From contig PQAM01000012.1 in NCBI GenBank assembly GCA_003104975.1, positions 26,089 to 90,088 on the forward strand: a stretch of DNA of 64,000 nt. The letters are read 5' to 3'. Made by a program: the position numbers and the translations under genes. Below the pieces are notes generated by a model that made no database searches, was not told the DNA's origin, and saw nothing but the letters and a program-made list of their open reading frames with translations. The stretch comes from Candidatus Methylomirabilota bacterium. Lineage in GTDB: Bacteria > Methylomirabilota > Methylomirabilia > Methylomirabilales > Methylomirabilaceae. Positions within the stretch are counted from its first letter, which is position 1, and every line of letters begins with the position of its first letter. Below are positions 18,712-27,686 of the stretch, piece by piece.

Positions 18712-19710
18712 TTAACTGACGGCGATTCCTTCGGTAATATGCTCGATCACGCGATTTTCGACGCATTCCGCGGCGGCCCGAATGGCATTTTTGATAGCCT
18801 TGGCGGTCGAGCGGCCATGGCTGATGATACAGATACCCCGGACCCCCAACAACGGCGCCCCGCCGTACTCGGTGTAGTCCACCACTTTCTTGAAACGCTT
18901 AAAGGCGCCGCGAGCCAGCAAGGCGCCGACCATCCCGGCCAGCCCCTTGCCAAGCTCCTCCTTCAACAGGCGCGTAAAGAACTCTGCTGCGCCCTCGATG
19001 ATCTTCAAGGCGATATTGCCGGTGAAGCCATCGCACACGATGACGTCAGCCGCCCCTGTCAACACCTCGCGGCCCTCGACGTTGCCGATAAAGTTCAGGG
19101 AATCTTCCTCTTCAAGCCCCCTGAAGGCCTCGCGGGTCAGTTCGTTCCCCTTGCTCTCCTCCTCACCGATGCTCAGTAAACCGACGGTCGGCGATGACTT
19201 CCGCATGATTTGCCGCGCGTAGACATTTCCCATGATCGCAAACTGGAGAAGATGGCGCGCCTTACAATCGGCATTGGCACCGACATCCAACAGGATCGAC
19301 TGACCCTTCAACGTTGGAATCATGAGGGCGATGGCGGGACGCTCGACGCCGGGAAGGTGGCCAAGGGTCACCAATGCGGTGGCCATCACTGCCCCCGTAT
19401 TGCCGGCACTGATAAAGGCATCGGCCTCCCCATTCTTCACGAGTTCCAAGCCGACTCGAATGGAGGACTGCTTCTTCTTTCGCAGGGCGACGGACGGTGA
19501 CTCCTGCATCCCGATCGCCTCCGGTGCGTGTCGAATCGAGATGCTCAGACCCCGTGTCGCGTGTTGCTGCAGGGCCGGACCGATTTCCTCTTCGTTTCCC
19601 ACCAGCACGACAGACAGGTTGAACTCGCGAGCCGCGGCGACAGCGCCCCCGACGGTCACTGTGGGGCCGCGATCGCCGCCCATCGCGTCAAGGGCTATTC
19701 GGATTCCCAT
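18712..19710 (-). CDS. plsX: Phosphate acyltransferase
   Basis: 332 residues. PlsX makes acyl-phosphate from acyl-ACP for glycerol-3-phosphate acylation by PlsY. Signature parts: IALDAMGGDRGP at the N-terminus, HAPEAIGMQESPS, AFISAGNTGAVMA, DVGANADCK, and VCDGFTGNIALK. The rpmF-plsX-fabH order is the classical link between ribosome, phospholipid and fatty-acid genes. Confidence 0.96.
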   Translation of the reverse strand: MGIRIALDAMGGDRGPTVTVGGAVAAAREFNLSVVLVGNEEEIGPALQQHATRGLSISIRHAPEAIGMQESPSVALRKKKQSSIRVGLELVKNGEADAFISAGNTGAVMATALVTLGHLPGVERPAIALMIPTLKGQSILLDVGANADCKARHLLQFAIMGNVYARQIMRKSSPTVGLLSIGEEESKGNELTREAFRGLEEEDSLNFIGNVEGREVLTGAADVIVCDGFTGNIALKIIEGAAEFFTRLLKEELGKGLAGMVGALLARGAFKRFKKVVDYTEYGGAPLLGVRGICIISHGRSTAKAIKNAIRAAAECVENRVIEHITEGIAVS

Positions 19711-19740
19711 ACCTGTCTGCGCATTGAGAAGCGGGCGGGA

Positions 19741-19923
19741 CTAGGCCTCTTCCCGCTTCACGACCTCCCGACCACGATAATGCCCACAGGCCGGACACGC
19801 CCGGTGGGGCAGCTTCCGCTCATGGCAGTTGGGACACTCCACAAGATTGGGGGTCGTCAAGGCGTCATGGGAGCGTCGCTTTCGCGACCGGGTATTACTG
19901 TGACGACGTTTTGGCAGGGGCAT
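19741..19923 (-). CDS. rpmF: Ribosomal protein bL32
   Basis: 60 residues, basic. The start MPLPKRRHSNTRSRKRRSHD is the standard bL32 N-terminus, and a zinc ribbon CPNC...CPAC is present. It lies between yceD and plsX with short gaps (24 and 30 bases). Confidence 0.97.
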   Translation of the reverse strand: MPLPKRRHSNTRSRKRRSHDALTTPNLVECPNCHERKLPHRACPACGHYRGREVVKREEA

Positions 19924-19947
19924 CCGAGTCCTCCTGGACTTCTCAGG

Positions 19948-20463
19948 CTAGAGTAATTGTTGAAGAGGAAGCAATCGTGGATCGCCTTCCTCGGCGCGAC
20001 ACTGACACGAGCGTTCGTTCAGATTGATTCCGCAATGAGGGCACAGCCCCTGGCAATCGGCCCGACACAGCGGCTGAAGCGGCAGGTTCAGCAGGACATT
20101 CTCCCGCAGCAACTCACTGACGTCGAGTCGATCATCCTGCAGGACATCGACATCCATCTCGGCGGCGCTCAGCTCTATCTCGTCGGCATCAAAGGCTTCC
20201 CGCGCCTCCGCATAGAGAACCGTGAACGAGTCAGCAATCGAAATCGATACCGGTTCGGAGCATCGACTGCACGGTACAACGGCCGTAGTGGCAAAGGTTC
20301 CGGTTGCCAGGATGCCCTGGGCTTCTCGTTCCAAATGGAGCGAGACCTCTACCGGCGCCAGCGACAGCCATAATCCTTCGACCCCCTCCCACTGAGGCTC
20401 CTCGCATAGCCTCAGATCCAGCCCTTCGGGAGGAATCTGTGACCGTTCCACCAACATGCTCAA
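19948..20463 (-). CDS. yceD: YceD family protein (DUF177)
   Basis: 171 residues. The DUF177 protein is nearly always encoded just before rpmF and is implicated in 23S rRNA/50S biogenesis. Visible features are the paired cysteines CSRCSEPV, the acidic DVLQDDRLDVSELLRENVLLNLPLQPLC stretch (given here in parts: DRLDVSELLREN and LNLPLQPLC), and a C-terminal zinc-like cluster C-x-x-x-C-x-x-x-C-x-x-C. First gene of the operon, with a good promoter upstream. Confidence 0.88.
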   Translation of the reverse strand: MSMLVERSQIPPEGLDLRLCEEPQWEGVEGLWLSLAPVEVSLHLEREAQGILATGTFATTAVVPCSRCSEPVSISIADSFTVLYAEAREAFDADEIELSAAEMDVDVLQDDRLDVSELLRENVLLNLPLQPLCRADCQGLCPHCGINLNERSCQCRAEEGDPRLLPLQQLL

Positions 20464-20483
20464 TACTCCACCAGTCCAGCGGC

Positions 20484-20512
20484 ATGTTACACAGGAAACG
20501 CGCTCAAGTCAA
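20484..20512 (-). promoter_or_regulatory. Promoter of the yceD-rpmF-plsX-fab operon
   Basis: On the minus strand TTGACT (20507-20512) is followed after 17 bases by TAACAT (20484-20489), about 20 bases before the yceD start. The leader would be very short, roughly 15 nt. This is the only good promoter seen for the eight-gene operon. Confidence 0.55.
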
Positions 20513-20545
20513 GGATTTTTCAGGCAAAATACTCGTCTCTTGCCT

Positions 20546-20992
20546 CTACGTCGTACCGATCCCTCGCCGCTCGATCGTGGGCTGAATCTCCAGACGATTA
20601 AAAAAGTAGGGGATCTCAAAGGCGACAGACGTCGCTGAGTCGGAGCCATGCACAACGTTCTTCTCGATGCTGGTCGCAAAGCTGCGCCGCAACGTCCCCT
20701 CCGCAGCCTCAGCCGGGTTGGTGGCACCCATCAGCGTCCGCACACGCCCGATCGCCTCTTCCCCTTCAAGGACCATGGCGACGCACGGACCGGAGGCCAT
20801 GAAATGGGTGAGGCTCCCAAAAAATGGTCGCTGCCGATGCACCTGATAGAAACCTTCCGCCTCTTTCTGTCCAAGCCACAGCATTTTCAACCCGCAGACC
20901 ACCAACCCTTCCGCCTCGAACCGCCGAATGACCTCGCCGATCAGACCCCTGGCGACGGCATCCGGCTTCACAATCACTAAGGTTTGCTCCAT
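20546..20992 (-). CDS. ndk: Nucleoside diphosphate kinase
   Basis: 148 residues, normal. It equilibrates NTP and NDP pools through a phospho-His. Motifs: the start TLVIVKPDAVARGLIGEVI, RPFFGSLTHFMASGP, and the active-site NVVHGSDS. It follows sucD by 24 bases; succinyl-CoA synthetase produces ATP or GTP and ndk interconverts them. Confidence 0.96.
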   Translation of the reverse strand: MEQTLVIVKPDAVARGLIGEVIRRFEAEGLVVCGLKMLWLGQKEAEGFYQVHRQRPFFGSLTHFMASGPCVAMVLEGEEAIGRVRTLMGATNPAEAAEGTLRRSFATSIEKNVVHGSDSATSVAFEIPYFFNRLEIQPTIERRGIGTT

Positions 20993-21016
20993 GTCGTTAC
21001 TCCGTTATGAGAGCTG

Positions 21017-21892
21017 TCAACTGTCAGCTACACGCTTTTTCACCGTCGCACCGATCTCGGTCGGGTTGCGAACGACCGTGATGCCGGCGCGTTCCAACGC
21101 AGCGATCTTCTCCATTGCCGTTCCTTTTCCGCCGGATATGATGGCCCCCGCGTGACCCATGCGTCGCTCTGCAGGCGCCGCGACCCCGGCAATGTAGGCA
21201 ATGACCGGTTTCGAGACGTGACGCTGCACAAATACCGCAGCCTCCTCTTCAGCAACACCTCCGATCTCGCCGATCATCAGAATGGCGTGGGTCGTCGGAT
21301 CGGTTTCAAAGAGTGCCAGGCAATCGACGAAGGTCGTCCCGATAATTGGATCGCCACCGATCCCCACGCAGGTTGATTGACCTACACCGAGGCGCGTGAG
21401 CTGATTGACCGCCTCATAGGTGAGCGTTCCGCTCCGCGAGATGACCCCGACATAACCTTGCTTGTGGATGTGTCCCGGCATAATCCCGACCTTCGCTTCT
21501 CCCGGAGAGATAATTCCAGGACAGTTCGGTCCTATCAGACGGGTGTTCGATCCGCTGAGGATACGGCTCACCCGCACCATGTCCTGAATCGGGATCCCTT
21601 CCGTGATACACACCACCAGCGGGACCGCTGCATCGATCGCTTCCAAGACGGCCTCGGCGGCGAAGGCAGCCGGGACAAAGATCAGGGCGGTATTGGCGCC
21701 CTCGCGGTCCACGGCCTCGCGCACGGTGTCAAAGACCGGAAAGCCTTCGTGGTGCATGCCCCCTTTGCCCGGCGTCACCCCGGCAACCACGCGGGTCCCG
21801 TATGCCCGACACGCAAGGGCATGGAAGGTCCCCTCCTTGCCGGTCAACCCCTGCACCACCACCCGTGTCTGTCGATCAACGAGTACGCTCAT
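21017..21892 (-). CDS. sucD: Succinyl-CoA synthetase, alpha subunit
   Basis: 291 residues. The alpha subunit binds CoA and carries the phospho-His. Motifs: [46 protein letters not shown], and the active-site GHAGAII. It forms a heterotetramer or dimer with SucC of the TCA cycle. It is separated from sucC by 179 bases containing a structured element. Confidence 0.96.
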   Translation of the reverse strand: MSVLVDRQTRVVVQGLTGKEGTFHALACRAYGTRVVAGVTPGKGGMHHEGFPVFDTVREAVDREGANTALIFVPAAFAAEAVLEAIDAAVPLVVCITEGIPIQDMVRVSRILSGSNTRLIGPNCPGIISPGEAKVGIMPGHIHKQGYVGVISRSGTLTYEAVNQLTRLGVGQSTCVGIGGDPIIGTTFVDCLALFETDPTTHAILMIGEIGGVAEEEAAVFVQRHVSKPVIAYIAGVAAPAERRMGHAGAIISGGKGTAMEKIAALERAGITVVRNPTEIGATVKKRVADS

Positions 21893-21930
21893 AGCCCCTA
21901 ACGTATTTCCCGAACAGCCCTACTCGAATA

Positions 21931-22045
21931 GTGGTGGTTGGCGAAGCGTCGTCGATGGCAGGCGCAGCACGGAAAGCGCAGCCCGCCAGCGCCGATTTGA
22001 GCCGTACATGGATGTATGGCGAAATTAAGCAGAGCCAACCACCAC
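21931..22045. repeat. Structured palindromic element between sucC and sucD
   Basis: Perfect 12-base arms GTGGTGGTTGGC (21931-21942) and GCCAACCACCAC (22034-22045) bound the element. Inside is a 9-bp stem with a 2-base loop, GCCGTACAT-GG-ATGTATGGC (22001-22020, one G-T wobble). The spacer is unusually long for two subunits of one enzyme. It could be an inserted repeat unit or an mRNA processing structure that sets subunit ratio. Confidence 0.55.
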
Positions 22046-22071
22046 GCCACTCGGTCAAGGGTAAACTTCTC

Positions 22072-23244
22072 TCACCCGCAGACTGTCGCCTTGGCGGCGT
22101 TCACCGCCAACTCGGCCGCTTCCTGCATCCCGTCCGCCGTGATGAAATTCAGGCCGGACTCGGCCAGCATGCGCTTGCCTTCGTCCACGTTGGTCCCCTC
22201 CATCCGAAGGACGATCGGCCAGCTCACCTGCAGCGCCCGCGCCGCGCGGATTACCCCTTCCGCGAGCCGGTCGCACCGCAGGATGCCTCCGAAGATATTA
22301 ATCAACACCGCCTTAACCGACCGATCCGAAACCAAAATACGAAATGCCCGTTCGATCTGGTCGGCACTGGCGCCGCCTCCAACATCGAGAAAATTAGCGG
22401 GCTCGCCGCCGACCAGCTTGACCAGATCCATCGTCGCCATGGCTAAGCCGGCCCCGTTGACCATACATCCCACGGTCCCGTTCAGCTTAATATAGTTGAG
22501 TCCGAATCGCGAGGCCTCTACCTCGAGCGGGAGCTCCTCGTCCGGATCGCGCAGCGCCGCCAGCTCCGGGTGGCGAAACATGGCGTTGTCGTCGACATTC
22601 AGCTTGGCATCCAGCGCCAGGAGGCTGCCGTCGGTAGTCACCACAAGGGGGTTGATCTCGACCAACGAACAGTCTTTCTCCTGAAACGCGCGATACAGGG
22701 CGGACAGGAGACCGCCGGCCGTTCGCCGGATCGACGGCGGCAATGCCAAACCCGCCACCAGTCGACGAATATGAAAGGGCTGAAGCTGAATGGCCGGATC
22801 AACGACGACCCTGCTGATCTGGCCCGGATCGGTCGCCGCCACCGCTTCGATCTCGACCCCCCCGGCCGCGCTCACCATGATGACCGGCCGCGCCGCCTGA
22901 TGATCCAGGACGATCCCGGCGTACAGCTCGCGACCGACGGCCAGTTGCTCCTCGACGAGGATTCGCTTCACGACCTTGCCTTCGCGACCGGTCTGATGCG
23001 TGACCAGGCGCGAACCGATGAGTCGCTGCGCAATTCCTTCGGCCTCTTGCGGTGACGATGCTAATTGGACCCCGCCGGCCTTCCCGCGGCCGCCCGCGTG
23101 AATTTGGGCCTTCAGCACCACGGCGCCGCCAAGTCGCTCGGCCGCGTCCCTGGCCTCAGCGGGTGTGGTGGCTACCTCCCCTTTTGGGATCGGCACCCCG
23201 TACGCGCCCAGGATCGCCTTCGCCTGAAATTCATGAATCTTCAT
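22072..23244 (-). CDS. sucC: Succinyl-CoA synthetase, beta subunit
   Basis: 390 residues from ATG 23244 (MKIHEFQAKAILGAYGVP); a longer frame upstream has no family match. It has an N-terminal ATP-grasp domain (VVLKAQIHAGGRGKAGGVQL, LVEINPL) and a C-terminal CoA-ligase domain (NFLDVGGGASADQIERAF, NIFGGILRCD). Nucleotide specificity cannot be read with confidence. First gene of sucC-sucD-ndk, with a strong promoter. Confidence 0.96.
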   Translation of the reverse strand: MKIHEFQAKAILGAYGVPIPKGEVATTPAEARDAAERLGGAVVLKAQIHAGGRGKAGGVQLASSPQEAEGIAQRLIGSRLVTHQTGREGKVVKRILVEEQLAVGRELYAGIVLDHQAARPVIMVSAAGGVEIEAVAATDPGQISRVVVDPAIQLQPFHIRRLVAGLALPPSIRRTAGGLLSALYRAFQEKDCSLVEINPLVVTTDGSLLALDAKLNVDDNAMFRHPELAALRDPDEELPLEVEASRFGLNYIKLNGTVGCMVNGAGLAMATMDLVKLVGGEPANFLDVGGGASADQIERAFRILVSDRSVKAVLINIFGGILRCDRLAEGVIRAARALQVSWPIVLRMEGTNVDEGKRMLAESGLNFITADGMQEAAELAVNAAKATVCG

Positions 23245-23347
23245 CGCTGCAGCTTGTCGGCCATCAGCGAATAGCTGATAGCTGTGCGGTAATAGTGATG
23301 GGTCGTAAGCTCGAAAAGGACAGCGGTTACTTGACCGTCGAACGGCT

Positions 23348-23375
23348 ATCATAAACTCACCGCCATCTTTGTCAA
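23348..23375 (-). promoter_or_regulatory. Promoter of sucC-sucD-ndk
   Basis: Minus strand: perfect TTGACA (23370-23375), 16-base spacer, TATGAT (23348-23353, 5 of 6 consensus). Transcription would start near 23341, giving a leader of about 95 nt. It overlaps the divergent promoter region of the helicase gene. Confidence 0.6.
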
Positions 23376-23395
23376 GGTCGAAATGGGTTTTGGCC

Positions 23396-23423
23396 TTGAC
23401 ACGCTTTCACACGCCATGATAAA
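23396..23423 (+). promoter_or_regulatory. Promoter of the helicase-nuclease gene
   Basis: TTGACA (23396-23401), 16-base spacer, GATAAA (23418-23423). The -35 boxes of the two divergent promoters lie only 20 bases apart (23375 and 23396), so the two transcription units may influence each other. Confidence 0.5.
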
Positions 23424-23491
23424 GGAATAGCGCATATGTGGCCAAGAATCATGGCAGATAGTATGAGGGATTCGATCCAGCCCGCCTGAGC

Positions 23492-26437
23492 ATGATGCGA
23501 CCTGTCACGGCACATCCCGCTGGGCGATCCTCTGCGCCTCACATCACCCTCGAGGTCGATCGGTTCGTCGACGAGTTGCGCCGAGGCTACGCGACCCGGG
23601 GCCACCTTGTCCACCTCAGACACATCCCTTCAAAATCACCGAGTTTTTCTGATCTGTCTCATCCTTTACCCGAGCCGCTTCATGACGCACTGCGAAGAAT
23701 CGGCGTTGAGCGGCTCTACACGCATCAGTGTGCGGCGATCGAGGCGGCCCGCGCCGGCAGTCATCCCTTGGTCGTGACCTCCACCGCATCCGGGAAAAGT
23801 CTCACCTATCTCTTGCCGATCCTCGAACACCTGCTGAACGATCGTTCGGCCCGAGCCCTGCTGTTGTTCCCGATCAAGGCGCTGGAGCAGGATCAATTGA
23901 AGACGCTGCAGACACTGCTGCCTCCCGGTGCAGGGATCGAGGCCGCCATCGTGGACGGCGACACGCCGGCCTCTCGGCGCGAGAAGCTTCGAGCGAATCC
24001 GCCCCAGCTTCTGCTGAGTAACCCGGACCTGCTGCATCTGTCGTTGCTGCCGTATCATGCGCAGTGGCGCGAGTTGTGGCGCAACCTCCGCTATGTCGTG
24101 CTCGATGAACTGCACACCTATCGCGGGGTCTTTGGCTCGCACATCGCCCACGTCCTGCGACGCCTGCGGCGGGTAGCGGCTGCCTACGGATCACAGCCGC
24201 AGTTCATCGCCTGCTCGGCGACGATCAGCAATCCCCTCGGCCTGTCGGCGCAACTGACCGGCCATGCCTTTCACCTGATCGATGCCGATGGCGCGCCCCA
24301 GCAGGGCAAGCGTTTCCTCCTGATCAATCCGAGCGGCAGCCCCTACACCGAGGCGACCGATCTGCTGCTCCGATGCCTCCGAAACGGGCTCAAGACCATC
24401 GCCTTCGCCAAGGCCAGAAAGATCGCCGAGTTGATCGCCATGTGGGCCCGCCAAGCCGATCGAACGCTCGGCGACCGACTGGCCGCTTATCGAGCCGGTT
24501 TTACGGCCGACGAGCGCCGAGCCATCGAACGGGGGTTGTTCAGCGAACAACTAGCCGGGGTTGTAACAACCTCTGCCCTCGAGCTTGGAATCGATGTGGG
24601 CGGACTGGACGCCTGTCTCCTCGTCGGGTATCCCGGCAGCATCACCAGTACCTGGCAACGGGGCGGCCGGGTGGGCCGTGGCCGACGAGAGGCGCTGATC
24701 ATCTTGATCGCGCTGCCTGATGCCCTCGATCAGTATTTCTTCCGCCATCCGGACGACTTCTTCGGTCGGCCCTACGAAGCGGCGATCGTCGATCCCGGCA
24801 ACGATCAGATTCTGGCGGCACACGTGGTGGCGGCGGCCTCGGAGGTGCCGTTACGTTCGGATGATCCGTTCTATGCCGCCGAAAAGGAACTCATCCAGGC
24901 GCTGCACGACCAAGGACGGTTGCTGTTGTCGGCGGATGGGACGGAATGGTACGCCAGGGAACGCAACCCCCAGCGCCGCATCAATATCCGCTCCCTCGGG
25001 GAGAGCTGCACAATCCTGAACGAGGCCGGCCGGGCGATCGGTACCATTGACGGGATACGCGCCGTCCACGAGTGTCATCCGGGGGCCGTCTATCTTCATC
25101 AGGGACAACAGTACGAGGTCTTGAACCTGGACCTGATTCAGCACAAGGTCCACGCCAGACCGGTGACTGTCGATTACTACACCACACCACTCGCCGAAAA
25201 GGATACGGAGATCCTTGAGATCCTGGAATCCAGGGACCACCGGGGGATCCCTTATCGCCTCGGTCGGCTGAAGGTGACCGAGCGGGTGCTTGGGTATGAG
25301 CGCAGACGGATCCTCGGTCAGGATAAGATCGGCTCGTATCGCCTGGATCTGCCGCCTCACACCTTTGAAACGGTCGGGCTCTGGTTCGAGGTGCCCGACG
25401 GCCTGAGGGCGGCCGTCGATCAGGCGGGGTGCCACTTCATGGGCAGTATTCATGCGGTAGAACATGCCATGATCGGCCTCTTCCCGCTTTATGCCCTCTG
25501 CGATCGCTCTGATATCGGCGGGATCTCGTACCCGATCCACCCCCAGGTCGGCCGCGCGGCCATTTTTATCTACGACGGTTATCCCGGCGGGATCGGGCTG
25601 ACTGAGCGCGGGTTTCGGGTCCTGCCGGAGCTGTTCCTGAAGACACGACAACTCCTGGAAGAGTGTCTGTGCGAAACGGGATGCCCCTCGTGCGTTCACT
25701 CGCCCAAGTGCGGTTCGGGCAATAAACCGCTCGATAAACCCGGCGCCCACCTGACGCTGCAAGGACTGCTCGGGGAGGCGTCATGGGCCGAGACGACACA
25801 GCCGCGCTCTCAACACCTGTCGATGACTGTATCGGACCCACGGGTCGTGGAAGAACCTCGGGCCGCCTCTACGGCACCCTCTGCCCTGGTCTTTGACCTG
25901 GAGACGCAGCGCAGCGCCGACGAGGTCGGTGGATGGGAGCATCGGGATCGGATGGGCCTTGCGGTCGGCGTCGTTTACGACCTGGATCGGGCAGAGTTTC
26001 GCGTCTATACCGAGTCGCAGGTTGAGGCATTGATCCGCGATCTGGTCGGCGCGCGTCTCATCATTGGATTTAACCTGCGACGTTTTGACTTTGATGTCTT
26101 GCGGGCGTATGCCGACCTCGACTGGAATGCCCTACCCACACTGGATATCCTGGAGTGTATCTACCGACGATTGGGTTTCCGGCTGAAGCTGGATCATCTG
26201 ACCCAAGAGACGCTGGGAGAAAGGAAGTCGGCGGATGGTCTCCAAAGCCTGGCCTGGTTTAAGGCGGGCGAGATCGAGCGGGTCATCGAATATTGCAAAC
26301 AGGATGTCTTCCTGACCAAACGGCTGTATGACTTCGGACGACAGCACGGCTATCTTTTGTACCGGGACATCCAGGGGCGAGCGGTCCGGCTGCCGGTCGA
26401 TTTTGATGAAAACCTATTTTCGCGGCAATCCATGTAG
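23492..26437 (+). CDS. MrfA-like DEXH helicase fused to a DEDDy exonuclease
   Basis: 981 residues. The N-terminal superfamily 2 helicase has TASGKS (98-103) and DELH (205-208), with QRGGRVGRGRR as motif VI. Next comes the MrfA/YprA-type C-terminal region (DUF1998) with a four-Cys cluster in CLCETGCPSC...SPKC (about 720-740). Residues 798-970 form an RNase H-fold exonuclease with D802/E804 (FDLET), D866 (FNLRRFD), Y934 and D938 (YCKQD), the DEDDy set. B. subtilis MrfA and MrfB (YprB) are separate proteins that repair mitomycin-type lesions; here both activities appear in one chain. Role in interstrand-crosslink or bulky-lesion repair is inferred. Confidence 0.85.
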   Translation: MMRPVTAHPAGRSSAPHITLEVDRFVDELRRGYATRGHLVHLRHIPSKSPSFSDLSHPLPEPLHDALRRIGVERLYTHQCAAIEAARAGSHPLVVTSTASGKSLTYLLPILEHLLNDRSARALLLFPIKALEQDQLKTLQTLLPPGAGIEAAIVDGDTPASRREKLRANPPQLLLSNPDLLHLSLLPYHAQWRELWRNLRYVVLDELHTYRGVFGSHIAHVLRRLRRVAAAYGSQPQFIACSATISNPLGLSAQLTGHAFHLIDADGAPQQGKRFLLINPSGSPYTEATDLLLRCLRNGLKTIAFAKARKIAELIAMWARQADRTLGDRLAAYRAGFTADERRAIERGLFSEQLAGVVTTSALELGIDVGGLDACLLVGYPGSITSTWQRGGRVGRGRREALIILIALPDALDQYFFRHPDDFFGRPYEAAIVDPGNDQILAAHVVAAASEVPLRSDDPFYAAEKELIQALHDQGRLLLSADGTEWYARERNPQRRINIRSLGESCTILNEAGRAIGTIDGIRAVHECHPGAVYLHQGQQYEVLNLDLIQHKVHARPVTVDYYTTPLAEKDTEILEILESRDHRGIPYRLGRLKVTERVLGYERRRILGQDKIGSYRLDLPPHTFETVGLWFEVPDGLRAAVDQAGCHFMGSIHAVEHAMIGLFPLYALCDRSDIGGISYPIHPQVGRAAIFIYDGYPGGIGLTERGFRVLPELFLKTRQLLEECLCETGCPSCVHSPKCGSGNKPLDKPGAHLTLQGLLGEASWAETTQPRSQHLSMTVSDPRVVEEPRAASTAPSALVFDLETQRSADEVGGWEHRDRMGLAVGVVYDLDRAEFRVYTESQVEALIRDLVGARLIIGFNLRRFDFDVLRAYADLDWNALPTLDILECIYRRLGFRLKLDHLTQETLGERKSADGLQSLAWFKAGEIERVIEYCKQDVFLTKRLYDFGRQHGYLLYRDIQGRAVRLPVDFDENLFSRQSM

Positions 26438-26445
26438 AGTATAAT
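26417..26445 (+). promoter_or_regulatory. Candidate promoter for the methyltransferase operon
   Basis: A perfect TATAAT at 26440-26445, right after the helicase stop codon; the best-placed -35 (TTTTCG, 26417-26422, 17-base spacer) is weak. The mRNA leader would be about 60 nt. Confidence 0.4.
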
Positions 26446-26512
26446 GCGTTCCCGAGTAAAGCGTGTCATCGTGACAAACGATTGAACCGGAACACGGCTG
26501 TCGGAGGGTTGA

Positions 26513-27136
26513 ATGGTTGCCTTAGATTACAAGCAGATCACGCGGGCCTATGCCATATTGTCCCCTATGTATGATCTCCTGTTCGATAAGATCTTTCTTC
26601 CGGGACGGGTCGCGGCGATACCGCTTCTTGGAATCAAACCAAACGACGTGGTACTCGAGGTAGGGATCGGCACAGGATTGAACCTTCCACTCTACCCGCA
26701 AGATTGCCACCTTGTGGGGATCGATCTGTCCTCGGAGATGCTCAGCAAGGCTAGAGACAAGGTCAGGGAATACGGGATGACCAACGTCACCATTAAAGAG
26801 ATGGACGCATCGAAACTGGAGTTCCCGGACGAACATTTCGACCATGTATTGGCCACATACGTCATCAGTGCGGTTCCGGAGCCGGTTCAGGTCCTTCGAG
26901 AGATCAAGCGGGTGTGCAAGAAGAAGGGTCACATCGTGATCTTGAACCATTTCAAGAGTGAGAACCCGGTTGTCGGCACCATGGAGGAGTTGATTGCACC
27001 GCTCTGTACGAGGCTCGGGTTTAAAACCGACCTGAAGCTGATGCCGGTCCTCAGGGCGGCGCAACTGATCCCGGAGCAGTTGCATCGCGTGAATCTCCTG
27101 AACGGATGGCGTCTCGTCCGTTGTCTGAATGAATAG
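26513..27136 (+). CDS. SAM-dependent methyltransferase, PmtA-like
   Basis: 207 residues. Class I methyltransferase with motif I VLEVGIGTGLNLPLY, motif post-I GIDLSSEML and motif II DHVLATYVISAVPEP. The N-terminal AYAILSPMYDLLFDKIFLPG and overall length resemble Rhodobacter-type phosphatidylethanolamine N-methyltransferase (PmtA), which would make phosphatidylcholine precursors at the membrane. A ubiquinone/menaquinone-type methyltransferase is the alternative. GGAGGG precedes ATG 26513. It overlaps the next gene by 8 bases. Confidence 0.75.
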   Translation: MVALDYKQITRAYAILSPMYDLLFDKIFLPGRVAAIPLLGIKPNDVVLEVGIGTGLNLPLYPQDCHLVGIDLSSEMLSKARDKVREYGMTNVTIKEMDASKLEFPDEHFDHVLATYVISAVPEPVQVLREIKRVCKKKGHIVILNHFKSENPVVGTMEELIAPLCTRLGFKTDLKLMPVLRAAQLIPEQLHRVNLLNGWRLVRCLNE

Positions 27137-27650
27137 GCCGAGACACGGGTGGGCGCCAGGGCCGACCGTCGCGTTTGTCTCGTTGCTCACCCTCTGGTTG
27201 CTGGTCCCTCTGACCGCCGTGCTGGCCGAAGAACCGAACGGCCTCTATGAAATGGAAGTGTTGGGCGTGGCTCCGACGTCTGGAGGCGAGCAGGCCGCGG
27301 TGCTCCTTCGCGGCAAGAGCGCCAAGCGCGAGCTTACACTCTTTGTCGGACCTCTTGAAGCCCAAAGCATCGCAGTCCCACTCCAGCAACTGAAGCCTCC
27401 CCGTCCCTTGACGCACGATCTGACCCTGTCTATCCTGACGGCCCTCCGTGCTCACCTTGGACGAATCGTCATCAGCGACTTCAAGGATAATATCTACTAT
27501 GCGACCCTCTCTATCGAGATCGACGGTAAAGAGATTACAGTCGACAGCCGCCCGAGCGACGCCATTGCCCTTGCGCTGCGGTCGGGGGTCCCCATTTACG
27601 CGAATAACAAGGCGCTGGACGGCGTAGGCGTGAATCAGCCGACCCGGTAA
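27129..27650 (+). CDS. Exported bifunctional-nuclease-domain (DUF151) protein
   Basis: 173 residues. A signal peptide or anchor (FVSLLTLWLLVPLTAVLA, about 17-34) precedes a BFN/DUF151 domain (about 38-170). The domain signature is seen: EMEVLGVAPTSGGEQAAVLL, LPLFVGP-like ELTLFVGPLEAQSIA, and the C-terminal VDSRPSDAIALALRSGVPIYAN. Characterised BFN proteins show nuclease activity, but for most members the role is unknown. Its overlap with the upstream methyltransferase gene implies translational coupling. Confidence 0.8.
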   Translation: MNRPRHGWAPGPTVAFVSLLTLWLLVPLTAVLAEEPNGLYEMEVLGVAPTSGGEQAAVLLRGKSAKRELTLFVGPLEAQSIAVPLQQLKPPRPLTHDLTLSILTALRAHLGRIVISDFKDNIYYATLSIEIDGKEITVDSRPSDAIALALRSGVPIYANNKALDGVGVNQPTR

Positions 27651-27686
27651 TTCCCTTCGCGCCGGATTCCTGGAGGCGCCGAGTAC

